The notes under the pieces: model-generated | What the model was told of the DNA's origin: nothing | Database searches by the model: none | Seen by the model: only the letters and a program-made list of their open reading frames with translations | Program-made: the position numbers and the translations under genes | Shown here: positions 28,248 through 39,400 of the stretch, piece after piece | Layout of the letters: every line of letters begins with the position of its first letter | How positions within the stretch are numbered: position 1 is the stretch's first letter | From: Bifidobacterium gallicum DSM 20093 = LMG 11596 | GTDB lineage: Bacteria; Actinomycetota; Actinomycetes; Actinomycetales; Bifidobacteriaceae | DNA: 64,000 bases | Direction of reading: 5' to 3' | Assembly: GCF_000741205.1 (NCBI RefSeq) | Contig: NZ_JGYW01000005.1 | Coordinates: 62,001-126,000 of the forward strand

Positions 28248-28841
28248 ATGGCAACCACAACCATTACTCTTGAAGGCAACCTGCGTACTGAGTTCGGCAA
28301 GGGCCCGGCTCGCCGCATGCGCGTCGCCAAGCTGATCCCGGCCACCGTGTACGCCGGTGGCGACCAGCCCGTCTACCTGACGCTGCCGATGAAGGAAACG
28401 ACGCTGGCTCTGCGTCACAACAACGCCCTGATCACGCTCAAGTATGACGGCAAGTCCACGATGGCAGTGGTCAAGGATGTGCAGCGCAACCCTGTCAAGC
28501 GCATCGTTGAGCACGTTGACTTCTATGAGGTCAAGGCCGGCGAGAAGATCGAGGTCGAGGTGCCGGTGTTTGTTGAGGGCGAGCCGAAGGGCGCTGCCAC
28601 CGCATTCGTCGACGTCCAGATGCTCAAGGTCCGCGCTGATGTGGCCAATCTGCCTGAGCGCATCACGATTGACGTTACGGGTCTGAGCGCTGGCGAGCAC
28701 ATCACTGCTGCCGGCCTTGAGCTGCCGGAGGGCATCGAGCTCGACGTCACCGATCCTGACGAGTCCATCGTGTCCGTCAAGGAAGATGAAGAGGCCGCTG
28801 AAGCTCCGGCTGAGGAAGCTCCTGCCGCTGACGCTGAGTGA
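28248..28841 (+). CDS. rplY: 50S ribosomal protein L25/general stress protein Ctc (TL5 type)
   Basis: Binds 5S rRNA in the large subunit. The 197-residue protein is the two-domain CTC/TL5 form: an N-terminal L25 5S-binding domain (residues 1-95, RTEFGKGPARRMR) and a C-terminal TL5 beta domain, ending in an Ala/Glu-rich acidic tail (EEAAEAPAEEAPAADAE). AAAGGAAC precedes the ATG. It is monocistronic, with a terminator at 28918. Confidence 0.95.
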   Translation: MATTTITLEGNLRTEFGKGPARRMRVAKLIPATVYAGGDQPVYLTLPMKETTLALRHNNALITLKYDGKSTMAVVKDVQRNPVKRIVEHVDFYEVKAGEKIEVEVPVFVEGEPKGAATAFVDVQMLKVRADVANLPERITIDVTGLSAGEHITAAGLELPEGIELDVTDPDESIVSVKEDEEAAEAPAEEAPAADAE

Positions 28842-29163
28842 GTACTGACATTGCGTTGCGCTGAACGGCCCGCTTGATCGCGGTGGCATGCTGGCGCGTG
28901 ATGTAATGCTTATGAGGGTCCCGCAATTCACACTGGATTGCGGGGCTTTTCCATATCTGCTGTAGCGTAGTCAGGTGCGCCAGATTTGTGCCATCGCAGT
29001 ATTCCGACTTCCTGGACTTCTGAAGAAACTGTATTGATTACAACAAAGTGGGTCACATGGTGAACATTATCGTTGGACAAGCCGTCCGATTGTGCAACAG
29101 TATGGAACCAATCGCAAGCTTCGCGACATCCTTTGTCGACCGACCATGAAGAAGATGATAGTT
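28842..29163. other. Intergenic region rplY-ilvE
   Basis: Holds the rplY terminator at 28918-28950 and presumably the ilvE promoter. The ilvE frame is open upstream to 29092 but no supported start lies there. Nothing else was recognised. Confidence 0.5.
28918..28950 (+). terminator. rplY terminator
   Basis: Stem GTCCCGCAAT / ATTGCGGGGC (one G-U pair) followed by TTTT. Confidence 0.85.
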
Positions 29164-30291
29164 ATGACGAATGAATCCCATCATAATCCGGCTCGTTTGC
29201 AGGAGCTCGCCCAGGCATTCACCGTGCTGCCCAACGAGAACAAGGCTTCGGACGCACGCCGTGAAGAGCTGATTGACAAGCCGGCATTCGGCCAGCTGTT
29301 TTCCGACAGCATGGCCCATATGAGCTGGACGAAGGGGGAGGGCTGGTCTGACCGCCGTATCGAACCGTATGCGCCGCTCAAGCTCGATCCGGGCGCTTCC
29401 GTGCTGCATTACGCTCAGGAAGTGTTTGAGGGTCTTAAGGCCTATCATCATGCCGATGGATCGGTTTGGCTGTTCCGTCCGGATGCGAATGCCGAGCGTC
29501 TGCAGAATTCAGCCCGTCGTCTCTATCTTCCCGAGGTGTCCATTGACGACTTCCTCGGTTCCGTGGCCGCGCTGACCATGCAGGATGTCAAGTGGGTGCC
29601 CACGCGTCGTGAATACACGCTGTACTTGCGTCCGTTCATCTTCGCTTCCGAACCGTTCCTGGGTGTGCGCGCTCCTGAAGAGGTCGAGTATTGCGTGATC
29701 GCATCCCCGTCCGGCCCGTACTTCCCGGGCGAGATTAAGCCCGTCAGCATCTGGGTGGAAAACAAGTATTTCCGCACAGGCCCCGGTGGCACGGGTTACG
29801 CCAAGTGTGGTGGCAACTATGCCGCCTCGCTGCTCGGTGAATATCGTGGCATTGAGCAGGGCTGCGAACAGGTGTGCTTCGTGGATGCCGCCACGCAGAC
29901 CTATCTCGAAGAGCTCGGTGGCATGAACATGATGGTCGTGCACAAGGACGGCCATGTGGAGACGCCAAGCCTGACCGGTTCGATCCTGCCGGGCATCACG
30001 CGCCGTTCGATCATCCAGCTGCTGCAGGATGACGGCCATGACGTGGTCGAGACGATGATCGCTCTCGACCAGCTGCTTGAAGACATCAAGTCGGGTGAAG
30101 TGACCGAAGTGTTCGCTTGTGGCACGGCAGCTATTGTCACGCCGATTGGCCGTTTCAAGTCGGAAACGTTCGACATCGAAGTCAATGGCGGTAAGCCTGG
30201 CGAGTTGACGATGGCCATCCGCAACCAGCTGCTGGGTATTCAGCTTGGCGAAATTGAAGATCCGCATAACTGGATGTGGAAGGTGTGCTGA
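29164..30291 (+). CDS. ilvE: Branched-chain amino acid aminotransferase
   Basis: Fold-type IV PLP aminotransferase that makes Leu, Ile and Val from their keto acids with glutamate as amino donor. The 375-residue protein is the long bacterial type (as in Bacillus and actinobacteria) with FEGLKAYHHADG near residue 90, the PLP lysine in GYAKCGGNYAAS near residue 215 and EELGGMNMM near 255. ATG codons at 29146 and 29164 are both possible; 29164 is taken because it matches the usual N-terminus. Monocistronic with a hairpin after it. Confidence 0.94.
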   Translation: MTNESHHNPARLQELAQAFTVLPNENKASDARREELIDKPAFGQLFSDSMAHMSWTKGEGWSDRRIEPYAPLKLDPGASVLHYAQEVFEGLKAYHHADGSVWLFRPDANAERLQNSARRLYLPEVSIDDFLGSVAALTMQDVKWVPTRREYTLYLRPFIFASEPFLGVRAPEEVEYCVIASPSGPYFPGEIKPVSIWVENKYFRTGPGGTGYAKCGGNYAASLLGEYRGIEQGCEQVCFVDAATQTYLEELGGMNMMVVHKDGHVETPSLTGSILPGITRRSIIQLLQDDGHDVVETMIALDQLLEDIKSGEVTEVFACGTAAIVTPIGRFKSETFDIEVNGGKPGELTMAIRNQLLGIQLGEIEDPHNWMWKVC

Positions 30292-30321
30292 ATACACGCG
30301 AGACTAGACTGATTGTCTACG

Positions 30322-30361
30322 GTGTTGGGGCGTTCACTCTGGATAGTGGGCGCCCCAACAC
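30322..30361 (+). terminator. Hairpin after ilvE
   Basis: GTGTTGGGGCG / CGCCCCAACAC, extended inside by CACT/AGTG. No T-run. Confidence 0.65.
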
Positions 30362-30440
30362 GCGTTATGACGCTGTACTCATATTTCCACTGTGGTAGTG
30401 TTTGCGTGTTTCTATTGTGTGCTCGAAAGAAGGGGATTGC

Positions 30441-31334
30441 GTGGGAATTGCACTACAAACCAGCCCATTCTTCCAGACAATCGAATATCTGGCTATTTTC
30501 TTCTGCGGTATGAGTGGAGGCTTGACCGCAATCCGGAAGAAACTGGATTTGCTGACCATTTTGATCACTGCATGGCTGACCGCATTGGGCGGCGGTATTT
30601 TGCGCGATCTGTTGTTGGGCGCAGTGCCACCTGCGGGCATTTCTGATCGTGGCTTTGTGTTCACAGCGTTCGCTTCGGGATGCGTGGTCGCCGTCATCCA
30701 CCCGGAGGTCAACAAACTCAAATGGACGATGCTGACGATTGACGCGTTGTCTATCGGTTTGTTTGCCGTCAATGGTGCGAGCAAGGCGCTCATGTATAAC
30801 ACGTCGGGTTTGACCGCAGTGTTTTTGGGCACGTTCACGGCCATCGGCGGTGGCACAATCCGTGACATTCTGCTCAATGATGTGCCGCAAATCATCCGTG
30901 ACCGGCATTGGTATATCGTGCCTTCAGTCATCGGCTGCGTGTTGACCGTGGTGGTGTGGCGCATGGAACAATACGGTGCCATCTCGTTCCATGCCGAATT
31001 CAGCCTGGACGTGGTCATTGTGTTGCTCGTGGTTGCGTTGCGATTGGCTTCTGTCAAGTTCGACATCGAATTGCCAGGCGCTGTCAAACGTAAGAAAGCT
31101 GTGCTGCTGAGCACATTGATTCGCCGTGAGGTCCGTCATCGTGCATCATTGCATGACGAGCATCCCACCAGCATTGTGCAAGAAGTGGACTCGACCGCCA
31201 ACGATGATGACGGATCCGCCATGCAACTGTTGCGCACACCGTCATCGGCATCCGCCTCATCATCGCCAGCGGATGTGCATCTTCAGGAAAACATGGCAGA
31301 CATCAAATCTGATGCTGGCCACAATAACCAATAG
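30441..31334 (+). CDS. TRIC/UPF0126 family membrane protein, putative cation channel
   Basis: A 297-residue membrane protein made of two similar halves, each of three helices, with the family signatures GGGILRDLLL (near residue 53) and GGGTIRDILL (near residue 137). This is the bacterial TRIC-type fold, homotrimeric potassium-permeable channels by structure; older names are YadS or UPF0126. The last 90 residues are polar and lack the conserved core. The GTG at 30441 is preceded by AAGAAGGGG at five bases; the ATG-less upstream frame is not supported. Role in this cell is not shown by context. Confidence 0.86.
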   Translation: MGIALQTSPFFQTIEYLAIFFCGMSGGLTAIRKKLDLLTILITAWLTALGGGILRDLLLGAVPPAGISDRGFVFTAFASGCVVAVIHPEVNKLKWTMLTIDALSIGLFAVNGASKALMYNTSGLTAVFLGTFTAIGGGTIRDILLNDVPQIIRDRHWYIVPSVIGCVLTVVVWRMEQYGAISFHAEFSLDVVIVLLVVALRLASVKFDIELPGAVKRKKAVLLSTLIRREVRHRASLHDEHPTSIVQEVDSTANDDDGSAMQLLRTPSSASASSSPADVHLQENMADIKSDAGHNNQ

Positions 31335-31398
31335 GGAAGTTGGCAAGTCGGCATCAATCGACGAGCATGACGATTGACATGCCATAGGTGAGAATAGC

Positions 31399-31425
31399 AA
31401 GGGCCATATCAACGATATGGCCCTT
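31399..31425. terminator. Terminator hairpin after the TRIC-type gene
   Basis: Perfect 11-bp stem AAGGGCCATAT / ATATGGCCCTT with loop CAACG. Confidence 0.7.
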
Positions 31426-31510
31426 CATCATATTCGGTGTCTCGTTTGTTCTGGCGTGCCTCATCAATATGGTTGGCGCCGGTGCGATTGGTGGAGGCAT
31501 CGCAATAGAG

Positions 31511-31542
31511 AAAAACTGGAACCGTACAAGTACGGTTCCAGT
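31511..31542 (-). terminator. rpsT terminator
   Basis: Stem ACTGGAACCGTAC / GTACGGTTCCAGT followed on the minus strand by five T. Confidence 0.9.
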
Positions 31543-31583
31543 CTGAAGCTCAATGATTACGTCGGTCAGTGCCGACGCGTGCA

Positions 31584-31844
31584 TCACATGGCGTTGATCT
31601 GCAGAGCGAGGCTGGACTTGCGGTTCGCAGCCTGGTTCTTGTGGATCACACCCTTGCTTGCTGCCTTATCGAGCTTGCGCGATGCGATTGCGAACTTCTC
31701 TTCAGCGAGAGCCTTGTCACCGGCGGCGATGGCTTCACGGACGTGACGAACCGCGGTCTTCAGCGCGGACTTCACGGAGACGTTACGCATGTGAGCCTTC
31801 TGGTTCGTCAGCACGCGCTTCTTCTGCGACTTAATGTTTGCCAC
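31584..31844 (-). CDS. rpsT: 30S ribosomal protein S20
   Basis: Small basic subunit protein that binds 16S rRNA early in assembly. The 86 residues match the family from [14 protein letters not shown] through the three helices; length is standard. It has its own terminator and is divergent from lepA, a frequent pairing in bacteria. Confidence 0.97.
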   Translation of the reverse strand: MANIKSQKKRVLTNQKAHMRNVSVKSALKTAVRHVREAIAAGDKALAEEKFAIASRKLDKAASKGVIHKNQAANRKSSLALQINAM

Positions 31845-31995
31845 TATCTATTCTCCAAACGGCTTGGTGCTATAAGGACATACGTCGTGAAATACTAGCA
31901 TGCCTCATGGATAATGTGCAGTGTGGTGTAGTGGGCATGTTTTCCACGCTCTAACGCTAGAATCAATGGAGTTTTCGTGTAACGAGGAGGATTGC

Positions 31996-33876
31996 GTGGC
32001 CACGCAGCATAACCAGCCGGGTTTCACCGATCAGTCGGTGATTCGAAATTTCTGTATCATCGCCCATATCGACCATGGCAAGTCGACGGTGGCTGACCGA
32101 ATCCTGCAGCTGAGCGGCATTGTGCCCGAACGTGAGATGCGTGACCGATTCCTCGATCGCATGGATATTGAGCAGGAACGCGGCATCACGATCAAATCGC
32201 AGGCCGTGCGCGTGCCTTGGACGTTTGATGGCGTGGAATACACGTTGGGCATGATTGACACTCCCGGTCACGTAGATTTCACCTATGAAGTCTCACGCGC
32301 GTTGGCCGCATGTGAGGGTGCGGTGTTGCTCGTGGATGCCACGCAAGGCATTGAAGCGCAAACGTTGAGCAACTTGTATATGGCCATTGACCATGATTTG
32401 ACGATTATCCCCGTGCTGAACAAAATCGATTTGCCCAGCGCCGAACCAGACAAGCATGCCGAGGAAATCGCTGGTCTGATCGGTTGTGACCCGTCCGACG
32501 TGTTGCGCGTTTCCGGCAAGACGGGTGAGGGTGTGGCTGAACTGCTTGACCGCATTGTCACCGATATCCCGGCTCCTGAAGGCGATCCGCAAGCGCCGTC
32601 GCGCGCCTTGATTTTTGATTCGGTGTATGACTCGTACCGTGGCATCGTCACCTATATCCGCATGGTTGACGGGGAGCTGCACAGTCGTGAAAAGTTGGAA
32701 ATGCTTGGTATCGGCATGCAGCATGACCCCATCGAAATCGGTGTGATCAGCCCCGACATGATGCCCACGAAAGCGTTGGGTGCCGGTGAAGTCGGTTATG
32801 TGATCACGGGTGCCAAGGACGTCAGCCAGTCCAAGGTTGGCGACACGATCACTTCGGCCAAGAATCCGGCGACTGAACCGCTGCCGGGATATCGCGATCC
32901 GCAACCTATGGTATATGCGGGCTTGTTCCCGATTGACAATGCGCAATTCCCTGAATTGCGTGAAGCGTTGGATAAACTCAAGCTCAATGATGCGGCATTG
33001 ATTTATGAACCTGAAACGTCTGTGGCGTTGGGATTCGGCTTCCGCTGCGGTTTCTTGGGACTGTTGCATATGGAAATCGTGTCGGAACGGTTGAGTCGTG
33101 AATTCGGTTTGGACCTGATCTCCACGGCACCGAACGTGCCCTACGAGGTGACGAGCGAAGATGGCACCGTACATCGCGTGACCAATCCGAGCGAGTTCCC
33201 GGAAGGCAAGATCAAGCGCATTGTGGAACCGGTGGTCGCCGCCGACATCATCACGCCAAAAGAGTTCATTGGCGCTGTCATGGATTTGTGCCAGGACCAC
33301 CGTGGCGTCATGGGCACGATGGAATACATCTCCACCGACCGCGTGGAAATGCATTACCGTATTCCACTCGCTGAAATCGTGTTCGATTTCTTTGACCAAC
33401 TCAAGAGCCGCACGAAAGGATATGCGTCGCTTGATTACCATGAGGATGGCGAACAAGCGGCTGATCTCGTCAAGGTCGACATCCTGATTCAAGGTGAGAA
33501 GATCGATGCGTTCAGCGCGATTGTGCACCGTGACAAGGCCTACAGCTATGGCGTCATGATGACGAAGAAACTGCGCGAACTGATTCCACGCCAGCAGTTT
33601 GAAATCCCAATCCAGGCGGCCATCGGTTCACGCATCATCGCACGTGAAAACATCCGCGCGTTGCGCAAGGACGTATTGGCCAAGTGCTATGGCGGCGATA
33701 TCACACGTAAGCGCAAGCTGCTTGAAAAGCAGAAGGCCGGCAAGAAGCGTATGAAGATGCTCGGCCACGTCGAAGTGCCTCAAGAAGCCTTCGTCGCCGC
33801 CTTGTCCACCGGTGAAGCCGGCAACGACCGCGACACCAAAGACAAGATTCGTGCCGCTCAAAAAACCGAGGGATGA
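31996..33876 (+). CDS. lepA: Elongation factor 4 (LepA)
   Basis: Ribosome-binding translational GTPase that influences initiation and back-translocation. The 626-residue product has the G1 motif AHIDHGKST (near residue 20), switch [11 protein letters not shown]4 NKID, then domains II, III and the LepA-specific C-terminal domain ending in [16 protein letters not shown]. The start is the GTG at 31996, five bases after GAGGAGG; the ATG at 31966 and the open frame before it are not needed. Divergent from rpsT and bounded downstream by a 12-bp hairpin. Confidence 0.97.
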   Translation: MATQHNQPGFTDQSVIRNFCIIAHIDHGKSTVADRILQLSGIVPEREMRDRFLDRMDIEQERGITIKSQAVRVPWTFDGVEYTLGMIDTPGHVDFTYEVSRALAACEGAVLLVDATQGIEAQTLSNLYMAIDHDLTIIPVLNKIDLPSAEPDKHAEEIAGLIGCDPSDVLRVSGKTGEGVAELLDRIVTDIPAPEGDPQAPSRALIFDSVYDSYRGIVTYIRMVDGELHSREKLEMLGIGMQHDPIEIGVISPDMMPTKALGAGEVGYVITGAKDVSQSKVGDTITSAKNPATEPLPGYRDPQPMVYAGLFPIDNAQFPELREALDKLKLNDAALIYEPETSVALGFGFRCGFLGLLHMEIVSERLSREFGLDLISTAPNVPYEVTSEDGTVHRVTNPSEFPEGKIKRIVEPVVAADIITPKEFIGAVMDLCQDHRGVMGTMEYISTDRVEMHYRIPLAEIVFDFFDQLKSRTKGYASLDYHEDGEQAADLVKVDILIQGEKIDAFSAIVHRDKAYSYGVMMTKKLRELIPRQQFEIPIQAAIGSRIIARENIRALRKDVLAKCYGGDITRKRKLLEKQKAGKKRMKMLGHVEVPQEAFVAALSTGEAGNDRDTKDKIRAAQKTEG

Positions 33877-33911
33877 GCTTTTCCGAATTTGAATGTTGGT
33901 CGTGGTATCGC

Positions 33912-33942
33912 GGTGGGATGGATTGCAGCGATCCATCCCACC
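33912..33942. terminator. Hairpin between lepA and the GNAT gene
   Basis: Perfect 12-bp stem GGTGGGATGGAT / ATCCATCCCACC with a seven-base loop, at the convergent boundary. Confidence 0.75.
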
Positions 33943-33993
33943 CGGCTGGGTCAACGCGGCATAATCATCCTTACCACGATGCTTCACCTGCGA

Positions 33994-34458
33994 TTAGTAC
34001 CAGGTGGCATATCGCGAGGGTCGCACGGGCTTACGGCAGATGTTGAATGCGGTATCTGTCTGGTAGCCGATGCTGAGCATGAATTCATACAGAATGTGCC
34101 GATCGTTTGGAATGTGCACCTCAACTTCTGCGCAGCCTTCCCTAAAGGCCAAATTTTGTGCAAAGCCCATGCATGCGGAACCAAATCCCTGACGGCGGTA
34201 CCGCTCGTCAGTAATCAGATTCATAATGATGGCTTTGGGACGCAAGCCATGAGTCAAATCAGGAATAATCAAGCATATGCATGAGGAAATAATCTCGTCA
34301 CTCTGCTCATAGACTATGACATGGTGGTTAGGGTCGGCGAGAATGGACTGCCATGTTGACGAAATGCCTTCCGATACTTGTGGTATTGGCCTATTGCGCA
34401 GTTGTGCATACAGACGAAGCATGTCCTTGATGTCAGCAGTTGTGGCCTCGCGAATCAT
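33994..34458 (-). CDS. GNAT-family N-acetyltransferase
   Basis: A 154-residue acetyl-CoA-dependent acyltransferase. The core shows the beta-strand IIMNLITDERYR leading to the acetyl-CoA pyrophosphate loop RRQGFGSACM (R/Q-x-x-G-x-G) at about residue 95, then VEVHIPNDRHILYEFMLSIGY, a normal motif B. Substrate unknown. The ATG at 34458 follows AAAGGAG at five bases; the frame upstream to 34620 is Cys-rich and not family-like, so it is left out. The region is AT-rich compared with neighbours, and it lies next to an odd gap, so it may be a later arrival. Confidence 0.85.
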   Translation of the reverse strand: MIREATTADIKDMLRLYAQLRNRPIPQVSEGISSTWQSILADPNHHVIVYEQSDEIISSCICLIIPDLTHGLRPKAIIMNLITDERYRRQGFGSACMGFAQNLAFREGCAEVEVHIPNDRHILYEFMLSIGYQTDTAFNICRKPVRPSRYATWY

Positions 34459-34992
34459 GATAGCTCCTTTGTGGAAATGGCTACTAATGCCATTGATGTC
34501 ATTTGTTTTATTTGAGCAAACAATCTCTTGTATTGTTTCCATTAATTGGCAGGAGCTACAGCATAACAATGCGATGAGCTCAGTCATAGGCTTTCTGCAC
34601 TCTCTTTTCCACATCTTCAAATGACATCGTGAGTATTAACTGAGTTAATTAATTAACACAGTTAATGCATGTGGGGAGAGCGGTTACCTCATAGGCGCTA
34701 CAGCACGCCTCATGTGCAGGCAGACATATAGGTAGATATGCGGCTTTAGAGGTGATAACGACGTGACTGTTCGTTGTGAATATGCCGTTACTGCGATATG
34801 CCGACTCAGCCGTTGCGTGCAGCCATCTGCATGAACGCCGATCCAGTGTCTTGTGCATCCAGATAAGACAGTGAACGATATCGGAACAGCCGCTCGGCAT
34901 AGGAACCCACCTTGGTCAGGTGTCCGGGCGGATTCGGTAGGGCGCCGCTGATGAGCTACTCGTCGGAATGGCGTTGCGCTAGATTGGAAACC
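34459..34992. other. AT-rich gap with a 30-bp palindrome, no supported gene
   Basis: Between the divergent GNAT and hemW genes. The half near 34480-34670 is clearly AT-richer than the window average and contains the palindrome at 34636-34665. On the minus strand an ATG at 34623 opens only 15 codons. The rest (34670-34992) holds no ORF with protein-like sequence. It may be the remains of a deleted gene. Confidence 0.5.
34636..34665. promoter_or_regulatory. Near-perfect 30-bp AT-rich palindrome, operator-like
   Basis: TTAACTGAGTTAATT is followed directly by AATTAACACAGTTAA; the two halves are inverse copies with a single mismatch. The size, the spacing of the TTAAC and GTTAA boxes and the AT-rich setting resemble MarR/TetR-type operators. 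No such regulator is next to it. Confidence 0.55.
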
Positions 34993-36159
34993 ATGTTCGA
35001 AGTCTATGTGCATGTGCCGTTTTGCTTGCGTCGTTGTGGGTATTGTGACTTCAATACCTATACGGCGCGGGACCTTGGCAATGGTGCGTCGCGGGAAGGA
35101 TATGCGCACCAAGCCATACAAGAGATGAGACTGGTGCGTCAATGGCAGCTCGATCACGGCCTCGACGAGGGTCCGGTTTCGACGGTGTTCCTTGGCGGCG
35201 GTACTCCCACAATCTTGACGCCTAGCAATCTGGCAGCCATGGTGCAGGCCATAGACGGTATTTGGGGTATTGAGGCCGGGGCGGAAATAACCACAGAAGC
35301 CAACCCGGATACGGTGGATGCGGACTATATCCAGGCGCTCGCCGACGCGGGCTTCACCAGGATTTCGTTCGGTATGCAGTCGGCTGTGCCGCACGTGTTG
35401 CACACGCTGGACCGCACACACACGCCGGCGAATGTGGAAGCCGGAATCAATGCGGCAAACCGGGCGGGACTGCGTTCGAGCGTGGACCTGATTTACGGCA
35501 CGCCGGGGGAGAGCCTTGATGACTGGCGCACGTCGGTCAAAACAGCCATCGCGCTTGGTGTGAACCATATTTCCGCCTACGCGCTGACCGTGGAACCCAC
35601 CACGACGATGGGGCGGCGTATTGCCGCGGGAGTGTTGCCGAAACCTGATGATGACGATGAAGCCGCGAAATATGATATTGCCGACACGTTGCTGACCCAA
35701 GCCGGCTTCGACTGGTATGAAGTGAGCAATTGGGCCAAACCGGGCTACGAATCGCGGCATAACCTCGGATATTGGCGCAATGTGGACTGGGCCGGCATCG
35801 GACCGGGCGCCCACTCACACTACGGTGATGTGCAGGGCAGCGCTGTGCGCGCGTGGGACATCACCCACCCCAAAGTGTGGGCGCAAGCAATCAACGAGGG
35901 GCGCGTGCCGTTTGCCGGCAGTGAGACGATCAGCGCCACTGAACAGGCCGAAGAGCAACTGATGCTGGGACTGCGTATCCGCGAGGGACTCGATATCGCA
36001 CAGGCGGATGCACGGATTCCACAGGCTGCATGGCGGCAATTTGCTGATGAAGGGTTGCTTGATCCGCGAGCCTTGAATGAGGGCAGGGCCGTGCCGACGC
36101 GACGTGGCAGGCTGCTCAATGACGCAATGATTATGCAATTGATGGAATATATCAGCTAA
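34993..36159 (+). CDS. hemW: Radical SAM heme chaperone HemW (coproporphyrinogen oxidase-like)
   Basis: Radical SAM protein with the cluster motif CLRRCGYCDF near residues 12-21 (C-x3-C-x2-C) and FLGGGTPT as the SAM-contact GGxTP region. The HemN C-terminal domain follows. It lacks the extra N-terminal region and residues of true HemN, so it is best called HemW, which binds and transfers heme; bifidobacteria lack heme synthesis, so the physiological role is unclear. The ATG at 34993 gives the normal start; the site before it (TTGGAAACC) is weak, and an ATG at 34951 would add 14 unconserved residues. Confidence 0.9.
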   Translation: MFEVYVHVPFCLRRCGYCDFNTYTARDLGNGASREGYAHQAIQEMRLVRQWQLDHGLDEGPVSTVFLGGGTPTILTPSNLAAMVQAIDGIWGIEAGAEITTEANPDTVDADYIQALADAGFTRISFGMQSAVPHVLHTLDRTHTPANVEAGINAANRAGLRSSVDLIYGTPGESLDDWRTSVKTAIALGVNHISAYALTVEPTTTMGRRIAAGVLPKPDDDDEAAKYDIADTLLTQAGFDWYEVSNWAKPGYESRHNLGYWRNVDWAGIGPGAHSHYGDVQGSAVRAWDITHPKVWAQAINEGRVPFAGSETISATEQAEEQLMLGLRIREGLDIAQADARIPQAAWRQFADEGLLDPRALNEGRAVPTRRGRLLNDAMIMQLMEYIS

Positions 36160-36418
36160 AACCAAGGCTAAGCAGCGCAAGATTTGGAAATACGTAAGAA
36201 ACTCGTTCGAAACAAAGTCGGGGCGAATGACGAGGTACCCCCCTCGAAATCCGCGTCATTTCATGTCTTGTTGCTGCCAACGCAGCGCAATACTGCTGAT
36301 TCGTTATGTGGACGCGAGGGAGGGCGGAAACACGGGCGCTTGTAATCTTTGAACGCACAATACAAGGCGGCCGCTGAATCTGGCGGCGCGCCGACCAGTT
36401 CAAAGAGAGGTGATCGCG

Positions 36419-39400
36419 GTGACGTTCCAGGCCCCGCTTGATTTGACCATCCATGACCCCGAGGGGATGTACGACCCTCGAGCCGAGCACGATGCGTGCG
36501 GCGTGGGCATGGTCACCACCCTCAACCGGAAGCCTGAGCGACGCATCGTTGACGATGCCATCGAAGTGCTTGTCAACCTCAACCACCGTGGAGCCGTGGG
36601 TGCCGAGGAGAACACGGGTGACGGTGCGGGAATCCTGATGAGCATGCCGGACGAGTTCATGCGTGCTGTGGTGGATGTGGAATTGCCGCCGGCAGGCCAC
36701 TATGCGGCCGGTATCGCGTTCCTTGACCGCGATTTGGGCGTGTGTGGCCAGCAGGAGCAGGCCATCGCCAATATCGCCCAGGAAGAGGGACTGCAGGCCG
36801 TGGCGTGGCGCACGGTGCCCACGAATCCTGACGGCCTTGGCTTGCAGGCCTTGGCCAGCATGCCCTCGTTCAAAATGCTCGTGCTGGTGGATCCGGAAGG
36901 TGAGCTTGAAGGCATTGCGCTCGACCGCAAGGCCTTCCGCGTGCGCAAACGCGTGGAGCATGAAGTCGGCGTGTATTTCGCCTCGCTGAGCGCGCGTACG
37001 ATTACGTACAAGGGCATGCTCACGACGATGCAGCTCAAGCCGTTCTTCCCGGACTTGTCAGATGAACGCATGAAGGCGATTGTGGCCATCGTGCATTCGC
37101 GTTTTTCCACGAACACGTTCCCGTCGTGGCCGTTGGCTCAGCCGTTCCGCTTACTGGCCCACAATGGCGAGATCAACACAATCCAGGGCAACCGCAACTG
37201 GCTTTCCGCACGCGAAGGCATGTTCAGCTCCGAACTGTTGGGCGATATCAAGCCATTGCTGCCGATTGACACGCCCGGCTACTCCGATTCGGGCACGTTT
37301 GACGAATGCCTCGAGCTGCTCAACCTTGCTGGCCGTACGTTACCGCATGCCGTCTTGATGATGGTGCCTCCGGCTTGGGAGAGCAACAAGGAGCTCGATC
37401 CGGACGTGCGTGCGTTCTACGAATACAACAACACGCTGATCGAGCCATGGGATGGCCCGGCCCACATCATCTTCACCGACGGCACACAGGTTGGCGCCGT
37501 GCTTGACCGCAACGGCTTCCGTCCGGGACGTTGGCAGGTCACGAAGGACGGCTACGTGGTGCTCGCTTCGGAAGCCGGTGTGCTGCCGCAGATTGCCGAC
37601 GATCAGATCGAGGCGAAGGGCCGTCTGGAACCGGGACGCATGTTCCTGATCGACACGGCTGAAGGTCGCATGATCGCCGATGAGGAAATTAAGCAGCAGC
37701 TGGCCCACGAGCATCCTTACCGTGAATGGGTTGAAGCGAACACGGTGCAGATGAGCGAACTGCCCGAGCGTGAGCACATCAATTATTCGAACCATTCGGT
37801 GACGCGTCGTCAGCGTGCGTTCGGCTATACGCAAGAAGACCTCAAGATGATTTTGACTCCCATGGCCAACACGGGCAAGGAGCCCTTGGGGTCGATGGGT
37901 AACGACACGCCGATGTCGGTGCTGAGCAAGCGCAGCCGCATGCTGTTCGATTACTTCACGCAGAAATTCGCGCAGGTCACGAACCCGCCGCTGGATTGGG
38001 AACGTGAGAAGATTGTGACCTCGCTGGAATCAGCGATTGGTCCCGAACCCAACTTGCTTGAGGATTGCGAACTGCATTCAAAGAAGATCGTGATTGGCAA
38101 GCCGGTGCTCGATTCCGTGCAGATGAGCCAGCTCAAGCGTCTGGATCGCGCCCGCATGCTCGACGGCTACTACAAGCCGTTCGTGGTGCGCGGCCTGTAC
38201 CAGGTTGCCGGTGGTGGCGAGGCGCTGCGTGAACGTATCGAGGAGATTTTCGCCGAGATTGACGAAGCCATCGCCAACGGCAGCAACTTCCTGATCCTTT
38301 CCGACCGCAACTCCGACCACACGTGGGGTCCGATTCCTTCACTGCTGCTGACTTCGGCCGTGCAGCACCATTTGCTGCGCCGCCATACGCGCACGCAGAT
38401 TTCGATGGTCGTTGAGGCCGGTGACGTGCGTGAGATTCACCATGTGGCGCTGCTCATTGCTTACGGCGCCGCCGCGGTGAACCCGTATCTGGCATTCGAG
38501 TCGGTCGAGGACCTGTCTCGTGAAGGCTATGTGACCGTTGATCCGGCCACGGCTGTGGCGAATCTGAAGAACGCGCTGTCCACTGGCGTGCTCAAGATCA
38601 TGAGCAAGATGGGTGTCTCCACGATCATGAGTTATCGTGGCGCGCAGTTGTTTGAGGCCGTGGGTCTTGATCAGCAGATCATTGACGAGTACTTCACGGG
38701 CACTGTGTCTCGTGTTGGTGGCGTCGGCCTGGATGTGCTGGCTGAAGAGGTGGCGATTCGCCACCGCGTGGCCTATCCCGAGATGTGGACCGCTCGTCCG
38801 CATCGCAAGCTGCTGACCGGCGGCGACTACAAGTGGCGTCGCACGGGTGAGGACCATCTCAACGATCCTGAGGCGATCTTCCTGCTGCAGCAGGCCACGA
38901 GCCGCGCCGATTACGGTATGTTCAAGCAGTATTCGAAGCATATCAACGACACGTCGAACCGTTTGATGACGTTGCGCGGCCTCATGTCGTTGCAGTCCAC
39001 GCGCAAGCCCGTGCCGATTGATGAAGTTGAACCGGCGACCGAGATTGTCAAGCGTTTCTCGACTGGCGCCATGAGCTACGGTTCCATTTCGAAGGAAGCT
39101 CATGAGACGCTGGCCATCGCGATGAACACGATTGGCGCACGCTCGAACTCGGGTGAGGGTGGCGAGTCGGAAGACCGTCTGAACAATCCGTTGCTGTGCA
39201 GCAAGATCAAGCAGATCGCTTCGGCGCGCTTCGGTGTGACGAGCAATTACCTGGTGCATGCCACGGATTTGCAGATCAAGCTCGCCCAGGGCGCCAAACC
39301 CGGCGAGGGCGGCCATCTGCCAGGCGCCAAGGTGCCGCCGTGGATTGCGAAGGTGCGTCATTCCACACCTGGTGTGGAGTTGATTTCGCCGCCGCCGCAC

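Noticed and set aside
32293-33528. 411-codon minus-strand open frame opposite lepA
   Set aside because: Antisense shadow caused by codon bias; lepA is complete on the plus strand.
34459-34620. N-terminal extension of the GNAT protein back to 34620
   Set aside because: The Cys-rich extra 54 residues do not resemble the family, whereas the ATG at 34458 has a very good ribosome binding site.
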